The notes under the pieces were generated by a model. The model ran no database searches. It was given only the letters and a program-made list of their open reading frames with translations, and was not told where the DNA came from. From Vibrio pomeroyi (GTDB taxonomy: Bacteria; Pseudomonadota; Gammaproteobacteria; Enterobacterales; Vibrionaceae), in contig CP090854.1 in NCBI GenBank assembly GCA_041879425.1, positions 1,240,001 to 1,304,000 on the forward strand: a stretch of DNA of 64,000 nt. Direction: 5' to 3'. Each line of letters starts with the position of its first letter. Position 1 is the first letter of the stretch. Below are positions 11,182 to 22,886 of the stretch, piece after piece. The translations under genes were made by a program, and so were the position numbers.

Positions 11182-11354
11182 GCACGTAGAGGTGCAATTA
11201 TAAAAAGTAACTTCCGTTGGGGTGATGCCAATGAGCGGGAATGAAAGGTGTAATTGCCGAAGTAAATTGTATATCTAAGCAATTTGCTGGGGTTGTGCTC
11301 AATAGGTACAACACTGCCATAGTCTTAATTTTAAACTATGGAGCGCTACTGTAG
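11182..11354 (+). promoter_or_regulatory. Lysine riboswitch (L box) before the NhaC-family gene
   Basis: The leader carries the conserved lysine-aptamer blocks in order: GTAGAGGTGC (11186-11195), GAAAGGTG and TGCCGAAG (about 11233-11253), TTTGCTGGGG (11283-11292), CACTGCCA (11312-11319), then a P5-type hairpin CCATAGT / ACTATGG (11317-11323 and 11334-11340). The pairing GGTTGTGC / GTACAAC fits P4. The closing P1 stem is short and not clear by eye. No T-tailed terminator is obvious before the gene, so translational control is more likely than termination. A second hairpin GAAGTG / CACTTC at about 11362-11375 may be part of the switch. The rest of the 650-base gap (10815-11181) is AT-rich with nothing I can name. 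Confidence 0.88.
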
Positions 11355-11468
11355 GGTTGGGTGAAGTGTTCACTTCCCTTTCGCTTAGTTCAACATGAAC
11401 TTGAACAGCCGTATCAAGTTTGTCTGCAGTAGATCTCTAGCCAAATAAAAAACTGGTTTTTGAAGATC

Positions 11469-13061
11469 ATGAATTTAATAGATTTTGCAACATCGCCTTT
11501 ATCTTTGCTTCCGCCCCTTGTGGCTTTAAGTCTTGCTATTGTTACCCGCCGTGTATTGGTTTCTTTGGGTGTCGGTATCATCATGGGTGCTATCTTACTT
11601 GCTGACTATTCAGTAGGTAATGCAGCGAGCTACGTGTTTACTAAAGCATCTGGTGTTTTCATCGAAGATGGTGGCATCAACACTTGGAACATGAGCATCA
11701 TCGCATTCCTAATTATTCTTGGAATGACAACTGCACTATTAACACTGTCTGGCGGTACTCGTGCATTCGCTGAGTGGGCTCAGTCTCGCGTTAAGAGCAA
11801 ACGTGGTTCAAAACTACTTGCCGCTTTCCTAGGTGTATTCATCTTTGTTGATGACTACTTCAACAGCTTAGCGGTAGGTGCTATCTCTCGCCCTGTAACA
11901 GACCGTTTCTACGTATCTCGCGCTAAGCTTGCTTATATTCTAGATTCTACTGCTGCTCCAATGTGTGTGATCATGCCGGCTTCTAGCTGGGGTGCTTACA
12001 TCATTACTATTATTGGTGGCATTTTAGTAACACATGGTGTAACTGAATATTCAGCACTGGGTGCTTACGTTCGTCTTATTCCAATGAACTTCTACGCTGT
12101 GTTTGCACTACTAATGGTGTTCGCAGTGGCATGGTTCGGTCTAGATGTTGGTAAGATGCGTGAGCATGAAATCGAAGCATCTCAAGGCCGTGGCTTTGAA
12201 GGTGACAACGATCAAAAGCAAGCGCACGATCTAAACGAAGAGCTAGATATCGAAGAGAGCGAAAACGGTTCAGTTTCTGATCTTGTTATGCCAATCGTAT
12301 CGCTAATTGTAGCGACAGTGGCTGCAATGCTTTACACGGGTGGCCAAGCGCTAGCTGCTGATGGCCAAGCATTCAACCTTCTAGGCGCATTCGAAAACAC
12401 CGATGTAGGTAAGTCTCTTGTTTACGGTGGTGTTATCGGCTTACTAGTAGCATTAGCGACAGTATTCAAGCAAAAGCTATCTATGGCTGATATCGCAAGA
12501 ACAATGTGGATCGGTGCTAGCTCTATGTTTGGCGCGATTCTGATTCTTGTGTTCGCATGGACTATCGGTTCTGTAATCGGCGACATGAAAACGGGTTCTT
12601 ACCTATCATCTCTAGTAACAGGCAGCATTGATTACCACTGGCTACCGGTTATGTTGTTCCTTCTAGCGGGCGTTATGGCGTTCTCTACAGGTACATCTTG
12701 GGGTACATTCGGCATCATGCTACCAATCGCCGGTGATATGGCTGCAGCATCGGATATCGCACTGATTCTTCCTATGCTAAGTGCGGTTCTAGCGGGTGCA
12801 GTATTTGGTGACCACTGTTCTCCTATCTCAGATACGACGATTCTGTCTTCTACTGGTGCTCGTTGTAACCACATCGACCACGTATCGACTCAGCTTCCAT
12901 ACGCGTTGTCTGTAGCCTTCGTATCGTGCATTGGTTTCATCACTCTAGGTATGACATCTTCAATTGGCATCGCATTTGGCGCAGCGTCTCTAACGTTTGT
13001 TGCTGTATGTTTTGCATTGGCTTACTTCTCTCGCTGCAAAATGGCGACGTGCAAAAGCTAA
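11469..13061 (+). CDS. NhaC-family Na+/H+ antiporter, probable lysine transporter
   Basis: A polytopic inner-membrane protein of 530 residues with about 11-12 hydrophobic segments and the NhaC-superfamily duplication (DDYFNSLAVG with AAPMCVIMPASSWGAY in the first half; STGTSWGTFGIMLPIA and FGDHCSPISDTTILSS in the second). NhaC-family members of this type behind lysine riboswitches have been predicted to carry lysine (LysW group), and the leader supports that over plain sodium/proton exchange. A poorly conserved acidic loop at about 230-265 separates the halves. I chose the ATG at 11469 rather than TTG 11460. Confidence 0.85.
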   Translation: MNLIDFATSPLSLLPPLVALSLAIVTRRVLVSLGVGIIMGAILLADYSVGNAASYVFTKASGVFIEDGGINTWNMSIIAFLIILGMTTALLTLSGGTRAFAEWAQSRVKSKRGSKLLAAFLGVFIFVDDYFNSLAVGAISRPVTDRFYVSRAKLAYILDSTAAPMCVIMPASSWGAYIITIIGGILVTHGVTEYSALGAYVRLIPMNFYAVFALLMVFAVAWFGLDVGKMREHEIEASQGRGFEGDNDQKQAHDLNEELDIEESENGSVSDLVMPIVSLIVATVAAMLYTGGQALAADGQAFNLLGAFENTDVGKSLVYGGVIGLLVALATVFKQKLSMADIARTMWIGASSMFGAILILVFAWTIGSVIGDMKTGSYLSSLVTGSIDYHWLPVMLFLLAGVMAFSTGTSWGTFGIMLPIAGDMAAASDIALILPMLSAVLAGAVFGDHCSPISDTTILSSTGARCNHIDHVSTQLPYALSVAFVSCIGFITLGMTSSIGIAFGAASLTFVAVCFALAYFSRCKMATCKS

Positions 13062-13087
13062 AACTGAAAGTTAATCAGTAAACTATC

Positions 13088-13112
13088 AGGGAGGCGTTTG
13101 CCTCCCTTTTTT
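13088..13112 (+). terminator. Intrinsic terminator of the NhaC-family gene
   Basis: Perfect stem AGGGAGGC / GCCTCCCT with loop GTTT and a run of six T residues, 26 bases after the stop. Confidence 0.9.
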
Positions 13113-13228
13113 GTGCCTGTTAATTTAATTTTAAGTTTCGTGAAAAAAGTTCGAATAAATGGTTGAAAAAGGATGTCAGCTTAGTTAGTGTGGAGACAAG
13201 ACAGCAAACAACCTAAGAGCTGATAAGT

Positions 13229-13276
13229 ATGCGTAAATTAGTAATGAACATTCATCACCATCATCACCCTATCTAG
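13229..13276 (+). CDS. hisL: his operon leader peptide HisL
   Basis: A 15-residue peptide, MRKLVMNI followed by five consecutive His codons and Pro-Ile, then TAG. It is preceded by TAAGAG and lies about 210 bases before hisG. Stalling of a ribosome at the His codons under histidyl-tRNA shortage would release the downstream attenuator. E. coli HisL has seven His codons; five here is a shorter sensor. Confidence 0.93.
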   Translation: MRKLVMNIHHHHHPI

Positions 13277-13300
13277 TCTTTCGGGGAGATTTACGTATAC

Positions 13301-13386
13301 CCGGGAGCAAGATTACTCCCGGAGGTTAAGTCAAAAGAATTTAGATTTAAACCCTCGGGATGACAAAGTCTCCGAGGGTTTTTTAG
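13301..13386 (+). terminator. his attenuator (alternative hairpins and terminator)
   Basis: Two mutually exclusive structures can be read. An early hairpin pairs CCGGGAG (13301-13307) with CTCCCGG (13316-13322). The terminator pairs ACCCTCGG (13351-13358) with CCGAGGGT (13372-13379) and runs into six Ts. The 3' arm of the first (TCCCGGAGG, 13317-13325) is nearly complementary to the 5' arm of the terminator (CCCTCGGGA, 13352-13360), giving an antiterminator. Together with hisL this is a classical attenuation system. The whole 13062-13440 gap is accounted for by the previous terminator, hisL and this region. Confidence 0.9.
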
Positions 13387-13440
13387 TTTTAGCGCTTTTA
13401 AATAATCAATAAATTCAAATATTTGCACAGGGATACAGCA

Positions 13441-14337
13441 ATGCAGACACAACGCCTAAGAATCGCAATTCAAAAGAAAGGTCGCTTAAGTAAAGAGTGC
13501 CAAGACCTACTTAAAAAATGTGGTGTTAAATTTAACATCATGGGTGAGCGCCTAGTGGTTCACTCACTAAATATGCCAATCGACTTGTTACTCGTTCGTG
13601 ATGACGACATCCCAGGTCTTATCATGGACGGTGTAGTTGACCTTGGTTTCATCGGTGAAAATGAGCTAGAAGAAGTTCGTCTAGACCGTGTTGCTCTTAA
13701 AGAGCCTTCAGAGTTCCGTACACTACGTCGTTTAGACTTCGGTGGTTGCCGCCTTTCTATCGCTATCAACAAAGACGAAGAATACAACGGCCCACAAGAC
13801 TTAGCGGGCAAACGTATTGCGACAACCTACCCACAACTACTTAAAGCCTACATGGACGAGCAGGGTGTTGAATTCAGCACTTGTATGCTAACAGGCTCAG
13901 TTGAAGTAGCGCCTCGCGCTGGCCTTGCAGATGCTATCGCTGATTTAGTTTCTACAGGTGCAACGCTAGAAGCGAATGGCCTAAAAGAAGCAGAAGCTAT
14001 CTTCCAATCGAAAGCGACACTGATTCAACGTGTTGGTGATTTCGACGCAGACAAAACCGCACTGATTGAAAAACTACTGACTCGTATGCAGGGTGTTCAA
14101 CAAGCGAAAGAGTCGAAGTACATCATGCTTCACGCGCCAACCTCTCAACTAGAGCAAATCAAAGCACTACTGCCTGGTGCTGAAGATCCAACGGTTCTTC
14201 CACTATCGACAGACAAAGACAAAGTTGCTGTGCACCTAGTAAGTACAGAGAACTTGTTCTGGGAAACAATGGAACAGCTGAAAGAGTTGGGTGCGAGCTC
14301 GATTCTAGTATTACCAATCGAAAAAATGATGGGGTAG
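13441..14337 (+). CDS. hisG: ATP phosphoribosyltransferase HisG (long form)
   Basis: Joins ATP and PRPP in the first, feedback-inhibited step of histidine synthesis. At 298 residues it is the long hexameric form, with the C-terminal ACT-like regulatory domain (about 225-298) that binds histidine. The PRPP loop is in [27 protein letters not shown]. The ATG at 13441 ([16 protein letters not shown]) matches the family N-terminus; the upstream TTG at 13423 is not needed. First structural gene after the attenuator; its TAG is five bases before the hisD ATG. Confidence 0.97.
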   Translation: MQTQRLRIAIQKKGRLSKECQDLLKKCGVKFNIMGERLVVHSLNMPIDLLLVRDDDIPGLIMDGVVDLGFIGENELEEVRLDRVALKEPSEFRTLRRLDFGGCRLSIAINKDEEYNGPQDLAGKRIATTYPQLLKAYMDEQGVEFSTCMLTGSVEVAPRAGLADAIADLVSTGATLEANGLKEAEAIFQSKATLIQRVGDFDADKTALIEKLLTRMQGVQQAKESKYIMLHAPTSQLEQIKALLPGAEDPTVLPLSTDKDKVAVHLVSTENLFWETMEQLKELGASSILVLPIEKMMG

Positions 14338-14342
14338 TGACG

Positions 14343-15638
14343 ATGAGAACCGTTGTTTGGCAATCTTTAAGTGAATCACAGCAAGACTCGGTATTAGAGC
14401 GTCCAGCTATTACTGAAGGTGCAAACATCACAGCGACTGTTTCTGATGTTATTGCAAAAGTACGAAATGAAGGCGATGCCGCGCTTAAAGAACTGACTGA
14501 AAAGTTTGATTGTGTGACTCCTGAATCGATTCGAGTCAGTTCGAATGAAATCGAAGAGGCGTGTGCTCGTCTAACACCAGAAATGAAGCAAGCGCTTGAG
14601 CAAGCTTATAGCAACATTGCTAAGTTCCACGAAGCTCAAAAGCCTCAACCTATCAAGGTTGAGACACAACCGGGCGTTGTGTGTGAGCAAGTGACTCGCG
14701 CGATTAATACAGTTGGCCTTTATATTCCAGGTGGCAGCGCGCCACTTCCGTCAACGGTTCTTATGTTAGGTGTACCAGCTCAAATTGCAGGTTGTCGTAA
14801 GGTGGTGCTTTGTTCACCTCCGCCAATCGCTGATGAAATCTTGTATGTCGCTAAGCTTTGTAAAATCGATGAAGTTTACAACGTTGGTGGTGGTCAAGCG
14901 GTTGCAGCAATGGCTTACGGTACCGAGAGTGTTGCTAAAGTCGATAAGATCTTCGGCCCAGGTAATGCCTACGTAACGGAAGCGAAGCGCCAAGTGAGCA
15001 ATGACTTCCGCGGTGCGGCGATCGATATGCCTGCTGGCCCATCTGAAGTGTTGGTGATTGCTGATGAAACGGCTGATGCTGACTTTATCGCAGCGGATTT
15101 ATTGAGCCAAGCTGAACACGGCCCTGACTCTCAAGTGGTATTGGTAACACCATCTCCAGTGATTGCTGACCAAGTAACAGAAGCGGTTCAGAAACAACTG
15201 AAAGAGTTGTCTCGTGTGAACATCGCTCAGCAAGCATTGGCTTCAAGCTTAATTATCATTGCTGAATCCATCACTCAAGCGATTGCGATTTCGAACTTCT
15301 ATGGCCCTGAGCACTTGATTGTTCAAACCAAGAATCCACGCGAACTGCTGCCATTGTTAGACAATGCAGGCTCAATCTTCCTTGGTGACTGGTCTCCAGA
15401 ATCTGCGGGTGATTATGCGTCTGGTACAAACCACGTATTACCGACTTACGGTTACACGAAGACATACTCAAGCCTAGGTTTGGCTGATTTCTCTAAGCGT
15501 ATGACGGTACAAGAGCTAACAGCCGATGGTTTGAAAGGCCTAGCGCCAACTGTAGTCACAATGGCGGAAGCCGAAGGCTTGGATGCACACAAACGCGCTG
15601 TGACTATCCGAGTTGAAAAGTTAAATAAAGCGAAATAA
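14343..15638 (+). CDS. hisD: Histidinol dehydrogenase HisD
   Basis: Zinc- and NAD-dependent enzyme that oxidises histidinol to histidine in two steps. It has 431 residues from the ATG at 14343; a GTG at 14337 overlapping the hisG stop is an alternative that adds two residues. Conserved blocks include [54 protein letters not shown] and QAEHGPDSQ, where Gln and His bind zinc, and [10 protein letters not shown] near the C-terminus. Tightly spaced with hisG and hisC. Confidence 0.97.
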   Translation: MRTVVWQSLSESQQDSVLERPAITEGANITATVSDVIAKVRNEGDAALKELTEKFDCVTPESIRVSSNEIEEACARLTPEMKQALEQAYSNIAKFHEAQKPQPIKVETQPGVVCEQVTRAINTVGLYIPGGSAPLPSTVLMLGVPAQIAGCRKVVLCSPPPIADEILYVAKLCKIDEVYNVGGGQAVAAMAYGTESVAKVDKIFGPGNAYVTEAKRQVSNDFRGAAIDMPAGPSEVLVIADETADADFIAADLLSQAEHGPDSQVVLVTPSPVIADQVTEAVQKQLKELSRVNIAQQALASSLIIIAESITQAIAISNFYGPEHLIVQTKNPRELLPLLDNAGSIFLGDWSPESAGDYASGTNHVLPTYGYTKTYSSLGLADFSKRMTVQELTADGLKGLAPTVVTMAEAEGLDAHKRAVTIRVEKLNKAK

Positions 15639-15644
15639 GGGTAG

Positions 15645-16688
<1,044 letters not shown>

Positions 16689-16710
16689 CGAAAGGCTTAC
16701 CAGTAATAAC

Positions 16711-16750
16711 ATTTGTCAGTCTTGAGTTGATTAATCGTAGGCTGACAAAT
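16711..16750. repeat. Inverted repeat between hisC and hisB
   Basis: ATTTGTCAG (16711-16719) is exactly complementary to CTGACAAAT (16742-16750), with a 22-base loop and no T tract. It could stabilise the upstream transcript or mark a processing site; it is not an intrinsic terminator. Confidence 0.7.
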
Positions 16751-16820
16751 GAAACCAATATTTTGGGTTAGCGTTTGATTTTAGCTAGGCCACCAGATTT
16801 AAAATTAAAAGGAAGTTCAA

Positions 16821-17909
16821 GTGAGTAAACAACAGAAAATACTTTTTATAGACCGCGATGGCACCTTAATTGTTGAGCCGCCAGTCGACTTTCAAGTAGA
16901 CCGTTTAGACAAGCTAAAATTTGAACCGCTAGTGATTCCTAGCTTACTTGCACTGCAAGATGCTGGCTACCGTCTAGTAATGGTAACTAACCAAGACGGC
17001 CTAGGTACCGACAGCTACCCACAAGAAGATTTTGATGCGCCACACAATATGATGATGGAGTTCTTCGAATCTCAAGGCGTTAAGTTTGATGACGTGCTTA
17101 TTTGTCCTCACTTTGACGAAGACAACTGTTCTTGCCGTAAGCCTAAACTAGGCATGGTTAAAGAGTATCTACAAGGCGGTAAAGTCGACTTCCAACACTC
17201 TGTTGTGATTGGCGATCGAATGACGGATCTTCAACTGGCTGAAAACATGGCTATCCGCGGTATTCAATATGGCCCGGATGCAGAAACGGAAGGCACGCTT
17301 AACTGGCCGCAAATTGTAAAAGACTTAACGGTTAACGCTCGCGTTGCAGAAGTGGTTCGTACCACCAAAGAAACCGACATTAAGGTAGCCGTAAACCTTG
17401 ATGAAACCGGCGGTAATAAGATTGATACAGGGATGGGTTTCTTCGACCACATGCTTGATCAAATCGCGACACACGGTGGTTTCCAAATGAACCTAACTGT
17501 GAAAGGCGACCTGCACATTGATGATCACCACACAGTAGAAGACACAGCACTTGCGTTAGGCCAAGCTCTGAAAGATTCGCTAGGCGACAAACGCGGTATT
17601 GGCCGTTTTGGTTTTAGCCTGCCAATGGATGAGTGTTTAGCTCAGTGTGCGTTAGACCTTTCTGGTCGCCCATACCTGAAGTTCGATGCTAAATTCAGCC
17701 GTGAGCAAGTGGGTGATCTTTCAACCGAGATGGTGGTTCACTTCTTCCGCTCTCTAACCGACACACTGGCTTGTACGCTACACCTTTCTTCTGATGGCAA
17801 TAATGATCACCACATCATTGAGAGCCTGTTTAAAGCGTTTGGCCGTACTCTTCGCCAAGCAATCAAAGTTGAAGGTAATGAGTTACCAAGCAGCAAAGGC
17901 GTCTTGTAA
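16821..17909 (+). CDS. hisB: Bifunctional histidinol-phosphatase / imidazoleglycerol-phosphate dehydratase HisB
   Basis: Fusion of two histidine-pathway activities. Residues about 1-165 form a HAD phosphatase with the nucleophile motif DRDGT (D11, D13) and a zinc-loop of cysteines ([15 protein letters not shown]). Residues about 170-362 form the dehydratase, with manganese-binding His clusters [29 protein letters not shown] and [14 protein letters not shown]. The start is GTG at 16821, backed by AAAAGGAAG just upstream. Confidence 0.97.
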   Translation: MSKQQKILFIDRDGTLIVEPPVDFQVDRLDKLKFEPLVIPSLLALQDAGYRLVMVTNQDGLGTDSYPQEDFDAPHNMMMEFFESQGVKFDDVLICPHFDEDNCSCRKPKLGMVKEYLQGGKVDFQHSVVIGDRMTDLQLAENMAIRGIQYGPDAETEGTLNWPQIVKDLTVNARVAEVVRTTKETDIKVAVNLDETGGNKIDTGMGFFDHMLDQIATHGGFQMNLTVKGDLHIDDHHTVEDTALALGQALKDSLGDKRGIGRFGFSLPMDECLAQCALDLSGRPYLKFDAKFSREQVGDLSTEMVVHFFRSLTDTLACTLHLSSDGNNDHHIIESLFKAFGRTLRQAIKVEGNELPSSKGVL

Positions 17910-17910
17910 G

Positions 17911-17922
17911 GCTAACGTTAGC
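17911..17922. repeat. Palindrome between hisB and hisH
   Basis: GCTAACGTTAGC is a perfect 12-bp palindrome just before the hisH ribosome-binding site (AGGG). As RNA it can form only a tight stem. Confidence 0.5.
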
Positions 17923-17933
17923 AGGGAAAAACA

Positions 17934-18548
17934 ATGAAAGATCAAAAAGTCGTCATTATTGATACTGGGTGTGCCAACGTTTCTTCGGTGAAATTTGCCA
18001 TTGAACGTTTGGGTTACGCAGTTGAGATTTCAAAAGAACCAGAAGTCGTCCTTGCCGCCGACAAGCTTTTCCTGCCAGGTGTAGGTACAGCAAGTGAGGC
18101 AATGAAGAACCTACAAGAGCGCGACCTTGTCTCTCTTGTGAAGAAAGTAGAGAAGCCTCTGCTGGGTATTTGTTTAGGTATGCAGCTGTTAGGCAAACTG
18201 TCTCAAGAGAAAGGCCAAAAGGCTGATGAGCTAGTTGAATGTCTAGGCTTGTGTGATGGTGAAGTACGTTTACTTGAAACGGGCGATTTACCACTACCAC
18301 ACATGGGTTGGAACACCGTAACTTCGACACCTAACCACCCTTTGTTTAAAGACATTGAAGAGGGCGAGTATTTCTACTTTGTTCACAGCTTCGCAATGCC
18401 AGTGGGTGACTACACAATCGCACAATGTGATTACGGTAACCCGTTCACAGCGGCGGTGCAAAGTGGCAACTATTATGGTGTTCAGTTCCACCCAGAGCGT
18501 TCTTCAAAAGCAGGCTCTAAGCTGATTAAGAACTTCTTGGAATTGTAA
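17934..18548 (+). CDS. hisH: Imidazole glycerol phosphate synthase glutaminase subunit HisH
   Basis: Class I glutamine amidotransferase that feeds ammonia to HisF. 204 residues. The nucleophile is C80 in [12 protein letters not shown]; the catalytic His-Glu pair is in [11 protein letters not shown] near residue 186. The oxyanion strand PGVGT is at about 48-52. It partners with hisF two genes downstream. Confidence 0.97.
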   Translation: MKDQKVVIIDTGCANVSSVKFAIERLGYAVEISKEPEVVLAADKLFLPGVGTASEAMKNLQERDLVSLVKKVEKPLLGICLGMQLLGKLSQEKGQKADELVECLGLCDGEVRLLETGDLPLPHMGWNTVTSTPNHPLFKDIEEGEYFYFVHSFAMPVGDYTIAQCDYGNPFTAAVQSGNYYGVQFHPERSSKAGSKLIKNFLEL

Positions 18549-18591
18549 TAAGGATTAGGCAGCGGCCAACGTTGCCATATAAGGAATGTAA

Positions 18592-20080
<1,489 letters not shown>

Positions 20081-20084
<4 letters not shown>

Positions 20085-20731
20085 GTTTTGAAACCGCAAG
20101 CTTATCAAAAGCAGCAGTAGGCGCATTATCAGAGCGTATTAACTGGGAAAAAGTAGATGGTTTAGTGCCTGCTATTGTTCAAGATTACCAATCGAGCCAA
20201 GTGTTGATGATGGGATACATGAACCCAGCAGCACTTGAGAAAACCGGTGAAACGGGTCAAGTGACTTTTTTCTCACGCACTAAAGAGCGTTTGTGGACTA
20301 AAGGTGAGACCTCAGGCAATGTTCTGCAACTGGTGAACATGTCGCTTGATTGTGACAACGATACCTTGTTGGTAAAAGTGAACCCAATTGGTCCAACGTG
20401 CCACTTGGGTAACACCACATGTTGGGATGTCGACCCGCAAGAAGAGACCCAGATGGTGTGGCTTCATCAACTTGAGCAGCTACTGGCTGCCCGCAAGGAC
20501 GCAGATCCTGAGTCTTCTTATACTGCCAGTTTATATGCCCGCGGCACCAAGCGTATTTCGCAAAAAGTGGGCGAAGAAGGCGTTGAAGTCGCGCTTGCGG
20601 CGACGTCGGGCGATAAGGCGGAGTTAGTGTGTGAATCAGCAGATTTGATTTACCACCTAATGGTTCTTCTTCAAGACCAAGGCCTATCGATGAACGACGT
20701 GGTAAATAAACTAAAAGAGCGCCACAAATAA
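20081..20731 (+). CDS. hisI: Bifunctional phosphoribosyl-AMP cyclohydrolase / phosphoribosyl-ATP pyrophosphohydrolase HisI(E)
   Basis: Fused enzymes for steps two and three of histidine synthesis. The N-terminal cyclohydrolase domain (about 20-115) has [20 protein letters not shown] and the metal-site [11 protein letters not shown]...[12 protein letters not shown]. The C-terminal pyrophosphohydrolase (about 125-216) has [13 protein letters not shown] and [13 protein letters not shown]. 216 residues. Last gene of the operon. Confidence 0.97.
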
Positions 20732-20769
20732 GCTCTCTTTGGATTCATCGAACCTCGTAAAAGATAGAT

Positions 20770-20805
20770 AAAAGCCCCGTAAGCAACCATGTTTACGGGG
20801 CTTTT
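20770..20805 (+). terminator. Intrinsic terminator of the his operon
   Basis: AAAAGCCCCGTAA pairs with TTACGGGGCTTTT around an 8-10-base loop. The symmetric A/T flanks could also stop the convergent ychJ-like transcript. Confidence 0.9.
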
Positions 20806-20848
20806 AAATTATCTAAGATATTAATCTACTTAAAAAGCACTGAACCTT

Positions 20849-20886
20849 GTCATTCCGAGGAGCCTAAGCGACATCAGGAACCTCTT
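20849..20886. repeat. Possible dispersed Vibrio intergenic repeat
   Basis: The sequence around GTCATTCCGAGGAGCC and ACATCAGGAACCTC resembles a short element often seen in Vibrio intergenic DNA, with TTCC at one end and GGAA at the other. Only one copy lies in this window, so the repeat status rests on recollection of the genus. Confidence 0.4.
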
Positions 20887-20914
20887 TAGCACTCAGCTCT
20901 CTTAAGTCTCAGCA

Positions 20915-21439
20915 TTAGCCGCAGCATTTTTTATACTTCTTACCGCTACCACAAATACACGGGTCATTGCGGCCAATCTTGAAGCTCTCTACGGTTTGGT
21001 TTAGGCGAGGGTCAATCTCTGGCTCTGTTAGCTCTTCATGTTCGTTTTCTTGCTCTGGGAACTCACCATCGATATAGAACCAAAGGCCATCTTCACGAAC
21101 GAAACGCGAGCGCTCTTGCATGCAGTATTGTGCGCCATCTTCATTGAAGTAGGCTTTAAACTCGACAAAACCTTCGCTCTCGTGTGAGCCAGAGGCGGTA
21201 TCAATAACCTCTAAGCCTGCCCAATCACTATCGATAGATTCTGAAATACCTTCTCTTTGAGCTTCTGCATTACAGCTAGGGTGGTAAGTCGCAACAACAT
21301 AATCAACTAACCCCAACACGTGCGCTGAATAACGTGAGCGCATCAATTGCTCAGGTGTTTCTACTGAACTGTGATTCAGGTGCGCTGACTCGCAGCATTG
21401 TTGGTAAGTATTTTTGCTACCGCACGGGCATAAAGGCAT
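20915..21439 (-). CDS. YchJ-like (UPF0225) SEC-C motif protein
   Basis: A 174-residue protein with a SEC-C zinc motif at each end: [13 protein letters not shown] at about 4-16 and [13 protein letters not shown] at the C-terminus. SEC-C motifs bind zinc and in SecA contact SecB or ribosomes. The central domain is the YchJ NTF2-like fold ([24 protein letters not shown], then ARF-like FVEFKAYF). Function is not established. The ATG at 21439 has AGGA upstream; TTG 21445 was rejected. Confidence 0.87.
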   Translation of the reverse strand: MPLCPCGSKNTYQQCCESAHLNHSSVETPEQLMRSRYSAHVLGLVDYVVATYHPSCNAEAQREGISESIDSDWAGLEVIDTASGSHESEGFVEFKAYFNEDGAQYCMQERSRFVREDGLWFYIDGEFPEQENEHEELTEPEIDPRLNQTVESFKIGRNDPCICGSGKKYKKCCG

Positions 21440-21452
21440 AGTCAAATCCTGT

Positions 21453-21477
21453 AAAAATGGCCTCTATTAAGAGGCCA
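21453..21477 (-). terminator. Intrinsic terminator of the EAL-HDOD gene
   Basis: TGGCCTCT / AGAGGCCA with loop ATTA, followed on the minus strand by five T residues. It lies between the EAL-HDOD gene and the ychJ-like gene. Confidence 0.85.
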
Positions 21478-21557
21478 TAAATGAATGCGTTGGAGTTTAC
21501 CAAGAAACGATAGCTCACCAAAGCTTAGTTTCTATTGAAGCGGTTATGAGAAGTGAA

Positions 21558-22775
21558 TTATCTCAATGCTGGTGACAGTAGCTCTTGTGCCCAAGTCGTT
21601 GCTTCATCGTAAGCTTGGCCTAGTTGAGCCTCGCTGAGCTTGAGAAGTTTACGGATGCGCGTTGCTTCATCCCATCGAGCTTGCTCATAAGCAATAACCA
21701 TAGCCAAAATGGCACCTAACACGCCCTTGCGTTGGATAAGGGCCTGTTTAATCTCGTCGTCGATTGGCACTGAGTCCAATACTTGCTTCAACGGTTGGTC
21801 AAACAGTGAATCCAGTAACGAGAACATACCAGTTAGAAAGGCTTGTCCGGGCTCAACCTTCACATTCATTTTCTCGACTAAGAGCTCACATTGACGCGCG
21901 CGTAATACCGCTAAACCGTAGAGTGAATCTGGCTTATCTTCTTTCGCCGATGCGATCGCCACAAGTGAAACGAACTTACGCAGCTTTTGCTCGCCTAGGT
22001 AAATAAGCGCTTGGCGGAATGAACGAATGGTCGTTGCTGACCCGCCAGCCGAGTTCACGTAAGCGAGTAGCTTATAAGACAAGGTCACATCTAGAGTGAT
22101 CAGACGCTCTACTTCACCAAAGTCGATAGGATCGTTAGCGATCTCTTTCAACAGTTGAACAATGGTCAAAAACGCAGGGTTGAGCGCACGAGTTTGAATC
22201 ATTTCCGGCTTACTAAAGAAGTAGCCTTGGAAGTAGGAGAACCCAGCTTGGTTTGCTTCTTGGTACTCGTCGTAAGTCTCTACCTTTTCTGCAAGGAACT
22301 TGATATTTAGCCCTTTGAGAGAGTTCATGAACATCGAAGCTTTCGCTATGGAGATCAAACGGATATCAAACTTGATAATAGAGACGTAAGGTAAGAAACG
22401 CTTCCACGCTTTGCTTGGCACAAAGTCATCCAATGCGATGGTATAACCCGCATCGTAGATAGCTTTAATGGCTTCAAGTAGCTCGTCTGTTGGTTCGCAG
22501 TCTTCAAGAACCTCGACTACGAGGCTCTCTTTTGGAAATAGGGTTGGGACCAAGTTAATCAGGCTTGCATAAGGAAAGTTCACGAACCCTAGCTTATCAC
22601 CCAGCGTATTATAGTGGGTTGATAAAAAGTGGTCGGAAAGCAAACGGCTAGTAGCGAGCTCCGGCTCTACTTCAGGGAAAGTGTTCTTAGGACCATCCCT
22701 GAATAGCAACTCGTAACCTATGGTTTTCTTATCTGTATCGAGTATTGGTTGACGCGCTACGTATGAATATTTCAA
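21558..22775 (-). CDS. EAL-HDOD signalling protein (CdgJ/YuxH type)
   Basis: 405 residues. The N-terminal EAL domain (about 1-190) keeps ELLFR in place of EALLR (E22, R26), NFPYAS, ALDDF and AEKVET, but the DDFG loop reads DDFVPS and AEGVE reads AEKVET, so phosphodiesterase activity is doubtful. The HDOD domain (about 200-390; TLDVTLSYKLLAYVNSA, LGEQKLRKFVSLVAIA) lacks catalytic HD residues and usually mediates protein contacts. The V. cholerae relative near lpxH-ppiB-cysS, which I believe is CdgJ, affects motility and biofilm. Monocistronic. Confidence 0.87.
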   Translation of the reverse strand: MKYSYVARQPILDTDKKTIGYELLFRDGPKNTFPEVEPELATSRLLSDHFLSTHYNTLGDKLGFVNFPYASLINLVPTLFPKESLVVEVLEDCEPTDELLEAIKAIYDAGYTIALDDFVPSKAWKRFLPYVSIIKFDIRLISIAKASMFMNSLKGLNIKFLAEKVETYDEYQEANQAGFSYFQGYFFSKPEMIQTRALNPAFLTIVQLLKEIANDPIDFGEVERLITLDVTLSYKLLAYVNSAGGSATTIRSFRQALIYLGEQKLRKFVSLVAIASAKEDKPDSLYGLAVLRARQCELLVEKMNVKVEPGQAFLTGMFSLLDSLFDQPLKQVLDSVPIDDEIKQALIQRKGVLGAILAMVIAYEQARWDEATRIRKLLKLSEAQLGQAYDEATTWAQELLSPALR

Positions 22776-22886
22776 CTTGGTACTGTGTTCGGTTTATTTC
22801 TGATAGAGAGATAATAGCTAATTCAGTGGAAATTACCATACACAATCTAAGAAAGTCTGACCGACAATAATAATCAAAGTGAAAGT

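Noticed and set aside
11439..11466. CCAAATAAAAAACTGG followed by Ts as a terminator before the NhaC-family gene
   Set aside because: The only pairing is three bases or a loop too small to fold, so it is not a convincing intrinsic terminator.
13253..13267. Run of His codons taken as an engineered tag
   Set aside because: It is the natural hisL leader peptide in front of the his attenuator.
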